NCBI GenBank assembly: GCA_964461815.1
Contig: CAYWVF010000017.1
Location: forward strand, 1-57,151
Reading direction: 5' to 3'
Length of the DNA: 57,151 bases
DNA from: JAAZBA01 sp964461815
Lineage (GTDB): Bacteria > Bacillota > Clostridia > Oscillospirales > QAMX01
Below are positions 50,465-57,151 of the stretch, piece after piece. The notes under the pieces are model-generated. The model worked only from the letters and a program-made list of their open reading frames with translations, was not told where the DNA came from and ran no database searches. Position 1 is the first letter of the stretch. Every line of letters starts with the position of its first letter. The position numbers and the translations under genes were made by a program.

Positions 50465-51454
50465 ATGAAAAGATTATTTCATGGCGTGTATGACGTGACG
50501 GAATCAGATGGTCATTATCGTCCGTCACGTTTTACAAAAAAGCAGATCAAAGCACTTGCAAGTCTTCGAAAGGTGTTTGGTGAATTTGGTCAATGTGCTT
50601 CCGGAGTGTCACTGGCCTTTTATACAGATAAGGAAGAGCTATCATTTGAATATGCGATAAGTATTGTATATACTGAGATCGGAAGCTTTGATGTATATGA
50701 AAATGGCGTAATGGAATACTCATACCGCCTTCCCACGGCAGATGCAGTAGGAAAGTTTTCATACAAGAAAAAAGCAAAAGGCGAAACGCTTGTTGAAATA
50801 TTCATGCCTAATAATGCTAAAGTTGAGCTTTGGGGATTTGACTTTGGAAACTATAGAATCGTCGAAGAGAAAAAGAGAAAGCTTCTGTTTTATGGTGATT
50901 CAATTACACAATGTGCGTATATTCCATCATCCTCGCTGTCGTTTGCAACTGTAGCTTCACATATGACAAACAGTGAATTCCTTAATCGTGGTGTGGGTTC
51001 ATTGTATTTTGATGAATCGACGATCGATGAGGATGATATGTATGAACCCGATATTATTTTTATCGAATTCGGAGCAAATGACATTGTAAAGAAGCTGCAT
51101 GACGAGGTCGTTTTTGAGAACGGAAAGGTTCTTTACTGCAACGAGAGCGATTTACCGCAGCTTGAAGAAAAAGCAAGAAAGTATCTTGAAAAGGTAAAAA
51201 GAGTATACAAGAATTCTAAGATATATGTTATATCTATGATGTGGAATGATGTTGTGGGCGCAGATTATTCCAAAGTATTTTATGAAAAATATCGAGAGCT
51301 AATAAGGCTTAATGCGGAAATACTCGACATGGGATATATTGACGGAAGAACATTGTTTCCACATATAAGGGAATGTTTAGTAGAAGATGGAATTCATCTT
51401 TCACAATTGGGTTCTGTAATAACTGCGAGTTTTTTGATAGAATACATAAATTAA
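50465..51454 (+). CDS. SGNH/GDSL-family hydrolase (probable carbohydrate esterase)
   Basis: A 329-residue protein with no signal peptide. The N-terminal jelly-roll-like domain (residues 1-135) resembles those of CE2/SsfX3-type esterases. The SGNH domain has block I FYGDSITQ (nucleophile Ser at about 143), Gly in block II (NRGVG), block III GAND and block V DGIHLS (catalytic Asp/His). It probably deacetylates sugars or glycans. The start is 12 bp after rpoD with an AGAAG site, so it may be in the same transcript, but its function looks unrelated. Confidence 0.87.
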   Translation: MKRLFHGVYDVTESDGHYRPSRFTKKQIKALASLRKVFGEFGQCASGVSLAFYTDKEELSFEYAISIVYTEIGSFDVYENGVMEYSYRLPTADAVGKFSYKKKAKGETLVEIFMPNNAKVELWGFDFGNYRIVEEKKRKLLFYGDSITQCAYIPSSSLSFATVASHMTNSEFLNRGVGSLYFDESTIDEDDMYEPDIIFIEFGANDIVKKLHDEVVFENGKVLYCNESDLPQLEEKARKYLEKVKRVYKNSKIYVISMMWNDVVGADYSKVFYEKYRELIRLNAEILDMGYIDGRTLFPHIRECLVEDGIHLSQLGSVITASFLIEYIN

Positions 51455-51460
51455 TTGTAA

Positions 51461-51496
51461 AACTGACCAAAAAGCGGTTGCTTTTTGGTCAGTTTT
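51461..51496 (+). terminator. Intrinsic terminator after the SGNH hydrolase gene
   Basis: AACTGACCAAAAAGC and GCTTTTTGGTCAGTT form a 15-bp stem with a 4-nt loop, then TT. It probably ends the dnaG-rpoD-SGNH transcript. Confidence 0.9.
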
Positions 51497-51527
51497 GTGT
51501 TATAATTTATCACATGAAAATTAACGG

Positions 51528-51556
51528 TTGTTTAGTAAGCAATCGCATTTTATAGT
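51528..51556 (+). promoter_or_regulatory. Promoter candidate for fucI
   Basis: TTGTTT, 17 bp, TATAGT, about 70 bp before the start codon. Confidence 0.5.
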
Positions 51557-51624
51557 GATTTTTGCATTCCAATATAATTAAATGATAAGAAAAAACGTTT
51601 AATATTTGTAGGAGGTATGATTTA

Positions 51625-53388
51625 ATGGCTAATTTCCCCAAAATAGGTATAAGACCTACGATCGACGCCAGACCTGTATGCAGAGATGACCTTGAAGTAC
51701 AGACAATGGGTATGGCGATAGCTGTAAAGAAGCTTTTTGAGTCAACACTTAAGAATAGCGACGGCTCTCCGGTGGAATGTGTTATTGCAGATACAACTAT
51801 AGGCAGAGTTGCAGAGGCAGCAGCGTGTGAAGAAAAATTCTCAAGAGAAAATGTAGGTGTGAGTCTCACGGTAACACCGTGTTGGTGCTATGGTCTTGAG
51901 ACACTTGATATGGATCCGTTCCGCCCAAAGGCTATCTATGGCTTTAACGGCACAGAGAGACCGGGTGCAGTATATCTTGCAGCTGCCTTAGCCGGATATA
52001 ATCATAAAGGACTCCCGGCGTTTTCAATATATGGTCATGATGTTAAAGACGCAACAGATAAGGAAATTCCGGATGATGTAGCGGAAAAGCTTATCCTTTT
52101 TGCAAAAGCAGGTCTTGCAGTTGCAAATATGAGAGGCAAATCATATCTTTCAATGGGTGGAGTAGCTATGGGTATTGCAGGCTCTATCGTTAAAGACGAT
52201 TTCTTTTCGGATTATCTCGGAATGCGTAACGAATACATAGATATGATCGAGATCGACAGACGTATAAACAAGGGTATCTACGATCATGACGAATATGAAA
52301 AAGCAATTAAATGGGTACGTGAACACTGTGTAGAGGGTAAGGATTATAATGATCCTGAGAGAATGCATACACGTGAGCAGAAGGATGATGAGTGGGAGTA
52401 TTGCGTTAAGATGATAATCATCGCAAAGGATCTCATGAAAGGAAACCCAAGATTAAAGGAACTGGGTTATTTCGAGGAGTCGCTCGGACATAATGCAATC
52501 GCTGCAGGCTTCCAGGGACAGAGACAGTGGACCGACTATATGCCTAACGGCGATGTTATGGAGTCATTCATGTGCTCAAGCTTCGATTGGAATGGAGCAC
52601 GTGAGCCTTATGTTCTTGCTACGGAAAATGATTCTCTAAATGGTGTTGCTATGCTGTTTGGAAAGCTCCTTACAAATACTGCTCAGATATTCTGTGACGT
52701 AAGAACGTATTGGAGTCCTGATGCTGTCAAACGTGTAACAGGCTATGAGCTTGAAGGTGCAGCGGCCGGCGGTATGATACATCTTATAAACTCAGGTGCA
52801 GCAGCTATTGATGGCTGCGGTCAGCAGGAAATCGATGGTAAGCCTGCTATGAAACCGTTCTGGGATATTACAGAAGAAGAAATTGAAAAGTGCATGAAGG
52901 CTACAACATGGGGTCCTGCAAATCTTCCGTACTTTAGAGGCGGCGGATTCTCATCCACATTCAAAACACGTGCCGGAATGCCGATGACAATGGTAAGACT
53001 TAATTATGTTAAGGAACTCGGCCCTGTATTACAGCTTGCCGAGGGATACAGCGTAGATCTTCCCGATGATGTATTTGATATTATTAATTCACGTACAGAT
53101 CCTACATGGCCGACAACGTTCTTTGCTCCTATCACAAACGGTAGTGATGCATTTAAGGATGTATACAGTGTAATGGCTAATTGGGGAGCTAACCACTGCT
53201 CGCTGTCATACGGTCATATCGGAGCAGAGCTGATCACAATGGCGTCTATGCTGAGAATACCCGTTTGCATGCATAACGTAAGTGAGGATAGAATATTCCG
53301 TCCGACAGCGTGGAATGCATTCGGTACGAAGGACAGAGAAGGTGCAGACTTCAGAGCTTGCAAGAACTTCGGTCCTATATACGGCTAA
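51625..53388 (+). CDS. fucI: L-fucose isomerase
   Basis: A 587-residue Mn-dependent aldose-ketose isomerase converting L-fucose to L-fuculose (and often D-arabinose). It starts PKIGIRPTIDARPVCRDDLE and contains GVSLTVTPCWCYG, MGGVAMGIAGS, and the metal-binding part with acidic residues near MIEIDRRINKG and MESFMCSSFDWNG. Length and ends fit FucI. GGAGG precedes the ATG. No fucK/fucA or fucose transporter gene is adjacent. It has its own promoter and a strong terminator. Confidence 0.93.
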   Translation: MANFPKIGIRPTIDARPVCRDDLEVQTMGMAIAVKKLFESTLKNSDGSPVECVIADTTIGRVAEAAACEEKFSRENVGVSLTVTPCWCYGLETLDMDPFRPKAIYGFNGTERPGAVYLAAALAGYNHKGLPAFSIYGHDVKDATDKEIPDDVAEKLILFAKAGLAVANMRGKSYLSMGGVAMGIAGSIVKDDFFSDYLGMRNEYIDMIEIDRRINKGIYDHDEYEKAIKWVREHCVEGKDYNDPERMHTREQKDDEWEYCVKMIIIAKDLMKGNPRLKELGYFEESLGHNAIAAGFQGQRQWTDYMPNGDVMESFMCSSFDWNGAREPYVLATENDSLNGVAMLFGKLLTNTAQIFCDVRTYWSPDAVKRVTGYELEGAAAGGMIHLINSGAAAIDGCGQQEIDGKPAMKPFWDITEEEIEKCMKATTWGPANLPYFRGGGFSSTFKTRAGMPMTMVRLNYVKELGPVLQLAEGYSVDLPDDVFDIINSRTDPTWPTTFFAPITNGSDAFKDVYSVMANWGANHCSLSYGHIGAELITMASMLRIPVCMHNVSEDRIFRPTAWNAFGTKDREGADFRACKNFGPIYG

Positions 53389-53397
53389 ATAAAAATT

Positions 53398-53437
53398 CGG
53401 GATGGTGCATTGATCTAAATGTACCATCCCGTTTTTT
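53398..53437 (+). terminator. Intrinsic terminator of fucI
   Basis: CGGGATGGT and ACCATCCCG, extended by pairing GCAT/ATGT, form a stem around a short loop, followed by six T. Confidence 0.9.
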
Positions 53438-53452
53438 GTTTTGATCTTAGGC

Positions 53453-53740
53453 TCATGCTCTGAAATTATGCCCACAGTCATGGCAGTAGTATATTCTTCT
53501 GCGATTTGAAAACCATCTTTTCGACTGCCATACATGACCTTTTCCTGTAACTGTCTTGATTATCGCCATCCACCAATCGTAGCAAATGAAGATCACAAGT
53601 CCGATGCACCATTTTACCATTATCCATAGTAAATAGTAAATACCAAACAGCACCGTCCAAAGACATCCATGCTTGTTCATTTCATTGGAAAGCTGTACTT
53701 TCGTGCTTCCGCACTTGGGACATTTAACATTTATAGCCAT
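53453..53740 (-). CDS. Zinc-ribbon membrane protein
   Basis: A 95-residue protein with two CxxC pairs at its ends (CPKCGS near residue 8, CHDCGHNF near 87) that together would form a zinc ribbon. Between them is a hydrophobic hairpin (VLFGIYYLLWIMVKWCIGLVIFICY). AGGAGG precedes the ATG. Function unknown; small zinc-ribbon membrane proteins of this type are common in Bacillota. Confidence 0.75.
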   Translation of the reverse strand: MAINVKCPKCGSTKVQLSNEMNKHGCLWTVLFGIYYLLWIMVKWCIGLVIFICYDWWMAIIKTVTGKGHVWQSKRWFSNRRRIYYCHDCGHNFRA

Positions 53741-53851
53741 TTGATCTCCTCCTACCGCTTTATTATGATATATTATACCATGTTAGAATATATATGTCAA
53801 TGCAAAATAAAGATTATAGTTAATGTTTTAAGATTATAAATCCTGTTAATA

Positions 53852-53885
53852 CTACCTTTGAAATGTTAGACTAAAATAAAGGTAG
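53852..53885. promoter_or_regulatory. Inverted repeat before the XRE regulator gene
   Basis: CTACCTTT (53852-53859) and AAAGGTAG (53878-53885) are complementary 8-mers 18 bp apart, each within a longer GTTAAT-containing context, just before the TTG start. It is a candidate autoregulatory operator. Confidence 0.4.
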
Positions 53886-53896
53886 GTGTTAATGTT

Positions 53897-54235
53897 TTGA
53901 ACTATGAATTGTTAGGGAAAAATATAAGAAAGCATAGAAAGGATAAGAAGTATACATTAGAGCAATTGGCAGAAAAGCTGGATGTATCAACTACCTTTAT
54001 AGGACAAATAGAAAGAGCAAAAGGTGTACCATCGCTTGAAACATTTGTAAAGATAGCAAATATTCTCGAAATATCGGCAGATAGCTTGCTTTTTGGTGAT
54101 TTGAACACAAAATCGGGCAATGATTACTTCGTACAAAGATTCGTGGAACTGACAGACGGCTTTACGTCGGAGGAAAAGGAGCTTGTGTTAAAAAATATAG
54201 AGATAATCAGAGAGCTTAGAAGCAGCTCGAAATAA
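53897..54235 (+). CDS. XRE family transcriptional regulator
   Basis: A 112-residue regulator with an N-terminal Cro/CI HTH (residues 5-62: KNIRKHRKDKKYTLEQLAEKLDVSTTFIGQIERAKG). A short helical C-terminal part of about 40 residues may dimerise. TTG start with a GGTAGGTG site; no ATG start is available in frame. The inverted repeat just upstream may be its operator. Target genes unknown. Confidence 0.87.
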   Translation: MNYELLGKNIRKHRKDKKYTLEQLAEKLDVSTTFIGQIERAKGVPSLETFVKIANILEISADSLLFGDLNTKSGNDYFVQRFVELTDGFTSEEKELVLKNIEIIRELRSSSK

Positions 54236-54255
54236 TAGGATATACGTAAAAAGGT

Positions 54256-54290
54256 GATCCTCCATATGACTCACTATCATATGGAGGATC
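54256..54290. terminator. Strong hairpin after the XRE gene
   Basis: GATCCTCCATATGA and TCATATGGAGGATC form a perfect 14-bp stem with a 7-nt loop. There is no T-tract. Confidence 0.55.
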
Positions 54291-54337
54291 CTTGCGTCTA
54301 TAAGTTCCATAAAACCTAATCATGGATGTGACATTGT

Positions 54338-54472
54338 TCATATGGTTGAAAAACTGACGAACATTATAATGCCGATTATATGTGGCTTTCCGATTTCTCC
54401 AAGCCTCTCTATTAAACTGTATTCAAATAATATTCGGTCGGCATTTGTTTTTTTATCAGTATTGTTCAGCAT
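54338..54472 (-). pseudogene. Possible nucleotidyltransferase gene fragment
   Basis: A 44-codon minus-strand ORF with GGAG 8 bases before ATG reads NADRILFEYSLIERLGEIGKPHIIG and then loses the expected family continuation (usually GSYxxxL). The start resembles N-termini of small nucleotidyltransferase-fold proteins. If correct, it is a 3'-truncated relic in the 450-bp gap between the XRE gene and galK. The overlapping plus-strand ORF here is not convincing. Confidence 0.3.
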
Positions 54473-54610
54473 TTGTAAATCTCCAAATATTTTTGAGTAT
54501 ATTTCAGAAAAATACAAGAAATGTTCGAACAATTTTTTGAAGGGAAAATACTTTTCAAGCCGCATCTATTGTAACTCTACAAGTTGCTGAAGGTGTTTTT
54601 ATGTAGACGG

Positions 54611-54639
54611 TTGACGAAAGCTCATTTATCTGGTATAAT
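54611..54639 (+). promoter_or_regulatory. Sigma-A promoter of galK
   Basis: TTGACG, 17 bp, TATAAT, 45 bp before the start codon. Confidence 0.8.
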
Positions 54640-54684
54640 AAATTGTTAGTTAAATGTATCAAATACTTTCAGGGAGGCGTTTAT

Positions 54685-55971
54685 ATGCCAAGAAGCAGTG
54701 AACTTATCAAAAAGATAAACAGCTCTGCCACAGACAGCATATTTGCAAAACTATACGGATCGAAGAATGGTGTTGTAGAGTATCAGAAAACACGCTATAC
54801 ATCGGCTGTTGAGAAATTCGTAGAGCTTTATGGCGACAATGATAATATTTCTGTTTTTTCTACACCCGGAAGAACTGAAGTAGGCGGTAATCATACAGAT
54901 CACAATCATGGTAAGGTTCTTGCGGCAAGTGTAAATCTTGATACTGTGGCGGTTGCCGCTAAATGTGAAGGCAGTCTTATTACGATCAAATCCGAGGGCT
55001 TTCCTCAGGACATCATTTATATAGATCTTCTGGAGCCGGTCGAGGAGGAAAAGTTCAAATCTGCGGCCCTCATTCGTGGTGTATGCTCCAGACTTAATCA
55101 GCTCGGCTACAAGATAGGTGGCTTTAATGCGTACACAACGAGCAATGTTCTTAAAGGCTCGGGACTCAGTTCATCCGCTGCGTTTGAGGTTCTTATTGTA
55201 ACTATACTCAGTAATCTTTATAATGACGGAGTGATAGATGCTGTAGAAGCAGCACAGATATCGCAGTATGCAGAAAACGAGTTTTTCGGAAAGCCATGTG
55301 GTCTTATGGATCAGACAGCCTGCTCTGTAGGCGGCTTTGTAACGATAGATTTTGAGAATCCCGAGAAACCGAAGGCAAAGAGGATCAACTTTGACTTCGA
55401 AAATTGCGGATATACTCTTGTTATCACAGATACGGGAGGAAATCACGCTAATTTGAATGCAGAATATGCGGCTGTAACAGAGGAGATGCGCGAAACAGCT
55501 GAGGTTCTCGGCGGAAAGTATCTCAGAGAGTTTTCAAAAGCCGATATAATGAAAAATCTTCGTCTTATTCGCGGTGCCGTTAATGACAGAGCCGTGCTTC
55601 GTGCGCTTCATTTCTATAATGATAATGAACGTGTGGAAAAGGAAGTGGAATACTTGGAAAAAGGCGATATTTTCGGCTTCCTGCATCTTGTAAACGAATC
55701 GGGCTCAAGCTCATGGCGCTATTTGCAGAACTGCTACACTTCAAATGCGACAGAGCAGAGCGTAACACTCGGTTTAGCTGTAAGCGAGCAAATACTTGCC
55801 GGACGCGGAGCATGTAGAGTACACGGCGGAGGCTTTGCAGGTACGATACAGGCATTTGTGCCGAATGATATCTTAGATGATTATCTGAAGGGCATTCGTA
55901 CTTTGTTTGGTGAGAGCAATTGCTATGAGCTGATGATACGTCCCGAGGGCTCGATAAAACTCAATTTTTAA
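54685..55971 (+). CDS. galK: Galactokinase (GHMP kinase family)
   Basis: A 428-residue cytoplasmic kinase that phosphorylates alpha-D-galactose to galactose-1-phosphate. The galactokinase signature is present in variant form near residue 59, STPGRTEVGGNHTDHNHGKVL (usual form GRxNLIGEHxDY). The GHMP ATP loop is LKGSGLSSSAAFEV, and the third motif is RVHGGGFAGTIQAF. An N-terminal helical extension of about 45 residues precedes the core. ATG 54685 is 5 bases after AGGGAGGCG; an in-frame TTG at 54643 is less likely. No galT/galE is adjacent. Confidence 0.9.
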   Translation: MPRSSELIKKINSSATDSIFAKLYGSKNGVVEYQKTRYTSAVEKFVELYGDNDNISVFSTPGRTEVGGNHTDHNHGKVLAASVNLDTVAVAAKCEGSLITIKSEGFPQDIIYIDLLEPVEEEKFKSAALIRGVCSRLNQLGYKIGGFNAYTTSNVLKGSGLSSSAAFEVLIVTILSNLYNDGVIDAVEAAQISQYAENEFFGKPCGLMDQTACSVGGFVTIDFENPEKPKAKRINFDFENCGYTLVITDTGGNHANLNAEYAAVTEEMRETAEVLGGKYLREFSKADIMKNLRLIRGAVNDRAVLRALHFYNDNERVEKEVEYLEKGDIFGFLHLVNESGSSSWRYLQNCYTSNATEQSVTLGLAVSEQILAGRGACRVHGGGFAGTIQAFVPNDILDDYLKGIRTLFGESNCYELMIRPEGSIKLNF

Positions 55972-55982
55972 AATATATTATA

Positions 55983-56011
55983 TTGATTTTTTTGCAATAA
56001 TATGTTATAAT
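55983..56011 (+). promoter_or_regulatory. Sigma-A promoter of the Fe-S scaffold/GGGtGRT gene pair
   Basis: TTGATT, 17 bp, TATAAT, 55 bp before the start codon. Confidence 0.75.
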
Positions 56012-56065
56012 TTCAATATCTGTGATGATTTTTAGTCATGACTATAGAAAGGAATGGTTACTCGC

Positions 56066-56758
56066 ATGAACTACACACATGAAGTACAGCAGATGTGTTG
56101 TGTGGCAAAGGGCCCACATCACGGTCCGGCTCCCATACCCGAAGAGGGCAAGTGGGTCAAGGTAAAACAAATTTCCGACATTTCCGGTCTTTCACATGGT
56201 ATAGGCTGGTGTGCACCTCAGCAGGGCTGCTGCAAGCTTACACTTAACGTTAAAGACGGTATCATCGAAGAAGCTCTCGTAGAGACACTCGGATGTTCCG
56301 GCATGACACACTCCGCTGCTATGGCAGCTGAGATACTGCAGGGCAAGACACTTCTTGAAGCTCTTAATACAGACCTTGTTTGCGATGCTATTAACGTAGC
56401 AATGCGTGAGATATTCAAGCAGCTCGCATATGGTCGTTCCCAGACAGCATTCTCCGAAGGCGGTCTTCCGGTAGGCGCTTCTCTTGAAGATCTCGGTAAG
56501 GGTCTGCGTAGCCAGGTAGGTACAATGTTCGCTACAAACGCAAAGGGCGTTCGTTACCTCGAGATGGCAGAAGGCTACATTCTTAACATCGGTGTTGATG
56601 AAGACAACGAGGTTATAGGCTATAAGTTCGTTCATCTTGGAAAGATGATGGAAGCTATCCGCAATGGTATGGATCCTAAGGAAGCTTACGAGAAGAATAT
56701 CAAGACATACGGTCGTTATGATGACGCAGTTCGTTATATCGATCCGAGAAAAGAATAA
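56066..56758 (+). CDS. NifU/IscU-like iron-sulfur cluster assembly scaffold protein
   Basis: A 230-residue protein whose core resembles the NifU N-terminal scaffold fold: GWCAPQQGCCKLTLNVKDGIIEEALVETLGCSGMTHSAAMAAEIL carries the ligand-like Cys residues. It differs from housekeeping IscU by its long N- and C-terminal parts. The ATG at 56066 is chosen because the ATG at 56054 abuts the AAAGGA site. It lies 17 bp before the GGGtGRT gene, a pair seen together in Clostridia as far as I recall. Its exact client is unknown. Confidence 0.82.
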   Translation: MNYTHEVQQMCCVAKGPHHGPAPIPEEGKWVKVKQISDISGLSHGIGWCAPQQGCCKLTLNVKDGIIEEALVETLGCSGMTHSAAMAAEILQGKTLLEALNTDLVCDAINVAMREIFKQLAYGRSQTAFSEGGLPVGASLEDLGKGLRSQVGTMFATNAKGVRYLEMAEGYILNIGVDEDNEVIGYKFVHLGKMMEAIRNGMDPKEAYEKNIKTYGRYDDAVRYIDPRKE

Positions 56759-56775
56759 GAGAGGGGGCGTCCACA

Positions 56776-57151
56776 ATGGCTAAATTTGAAGGTTATGAAA
56801 GAAGAATAGAGAAGATCGAAAAGACTCTTGCTGAATATGGTTTTGAATCTCTTGATGCAGCTCAGGAATTGTGCGCTTCCAAGGGTATCGATGTAGACGC
56901 CATCGTTAAGGGCGTTCAGCCGATCGCATTTGAAAATGCAGTATGGGCTTACACACTCGGCTGTGCAATTGCAATAAAGAAGGGCATTTCAACAGCTGCT
57001 GAGGCTGCTGAAGCTATCGGTATCGGCCTCCAGGCGTTCTGTATTCCGGGTTCTGTTGCTGAAACACGTAAGGTAGGTCTCGGACATGGTAATCTGGCAG
57101 CTATGCTTCTCCGTGAGGAGACAAAGTGCTTCTGCTTCCTCGCAGGTCACG
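56776..57151 (+). CDS. GGGtGRT family protein, partial at the right edge
   Basis: The first 125 codons of an ORF open at the window end, starting MAKFEGYERRIEKIEKTLAEYG. It has Ala-rich helices (ISTAAEAAEAIGIGLQAFC) and the region VGLGHGNLAAMLLREETKCFCFLAGH. This matches the GGGtGRT protein family of unknown function, named for a glycine-rich motif that would lie beyond the window. GAGAGGGGG lies upstream of the ATG. It is co-transcribed with the Fe-S scaffold gene, so a link to Fe-S chemistry is inferred. Confidence 0.8.
   Translation, partial: MAKFEGYERRIEKIEKTLAEYGFESLDAAQELCASKGIDVDAIVKGVQPIAFENAVWAYTLGCAIAIKKGISTAAEAAEAIGIGLQAFCIPGSVAETRKVGLGHGNLAAMLLREETKCFCFLAGH

Noticed and set aside
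54342..54590. 82-codon plus-strand ORF between the XRE gene and galK
   Set aside because: No ribosome-binding site, odd composition, and the opposite strand carries a more plausible fragment.
1..57151. CRISPR arrays, tRNA or rRNA genes
   Set aside because: No regularly spaced identical direct repeats and no cloverleaf or rRNA-like sequence were seen on either strand.

Overview
The window looks like chromosome of a low-GC anaerobic member of Clostridia (Bacillota), plausibly a gut or rumen commensal. The pointers are Prp-processed ribosomal protein L27, a BofC-like protein, an electron-bifurcating-type [FeFe] hydrogenase operon, Sec/lipobox solute-binding lipoproteins with Ser-rich tethers, frequent TTG/GTG starts, and genes for fucose, galactose, uronate and glycan use. 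No rRNA, tRNA, CRISPR array, intact transposase or site-specific recombinase was found.

Layout. 1-1710: a solute-binding lipoprotein whose upstream region opens on a 28-bp near-palindromic site cut by the window edge. 1900-9159: an XRE-HTH/ADP-ribosylglycohydrolase fusion, a DUF2148 Fe-S protein, a PH-domain membrane protein, an Sfp-type PPTase, a MATE exporter, a membrane protein, a HAD phosphatase and a ComEA-like protein. 9412-14402: a five-gene hydrogenase operon (NuoE-like, HATPase, HndB-like, NuoF-like, HydA). 14560-19780: two tandemly duplicated units, each with promoter, invertible leader and solute-binding lipoprotein. 19656-22068: a feoA-feoB-Cys-rich iron uptake operon on the minus strand. 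22297-28504: tagaturonate epimerase, a DUF4838 glycan enzyme, a 50-residue microprotein, an AraC regulator and an MFS transporter. 28762-38410: housekeeping genes (mtaB, D,D-carboxypeptidase, pgi, rplU-prp-rpmA, obgE), interrupted at 35600-36500 by decayed mobC and phosphotransferase genes. 38625-45059: GNAT, a CAP-domain protein, CapA, PBP1A and a BofC-like protein. 45220-50452: rpmE, hflX, a YigZ-family gene, dnaG and rpoD. 50465-57151: SGNH hydrolase, L-fucose isomerase, a zinc-ribbon protein, an XRE regulator, galactokinase, a NifU-like scaffold and a GGGtGRT protein cut by the right edge.

The strongest candidate for a new system is the leader of the two duplicated lipoprotein genes. Each leader holds three 28-bp near-palindromic sites (A, B, C) whose starts are exactly 93 bp apart, enclosing two 65-bp segments. 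Compared between the two copies, the outer flanks align directly, but BOTH 65-bp segments align only as reverse complements (about 63/65 and 55/65 matches by eye). Segment 2 carries a terminator-like hairpin. In copy 1 its T-tract faces the gene; in copy 2 it faces away. A good sigma-A promoter lies upstream of site A in both copies. The simplest reading is a tandem pair of small invertible elements that phase-vary surface lipoprotein expression by flipping a transcription terminator. A related site stands before the first lipoprotein gene at the left edge, so the system probably continues outside the window, where the recombinase should be sought.

How the genes fit together: the hydrogenase operon disposes of fermentation electrons. 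The fucI, galK, uxaE and DUF4838 genes point to host or plant glycan use. The lipoproteins probably capture oligosaccharides or peptides for ABC importers whose permeases are not in the window. The Feo system and the NifU-like scaffold serve iron supply and Fe-S assembly.
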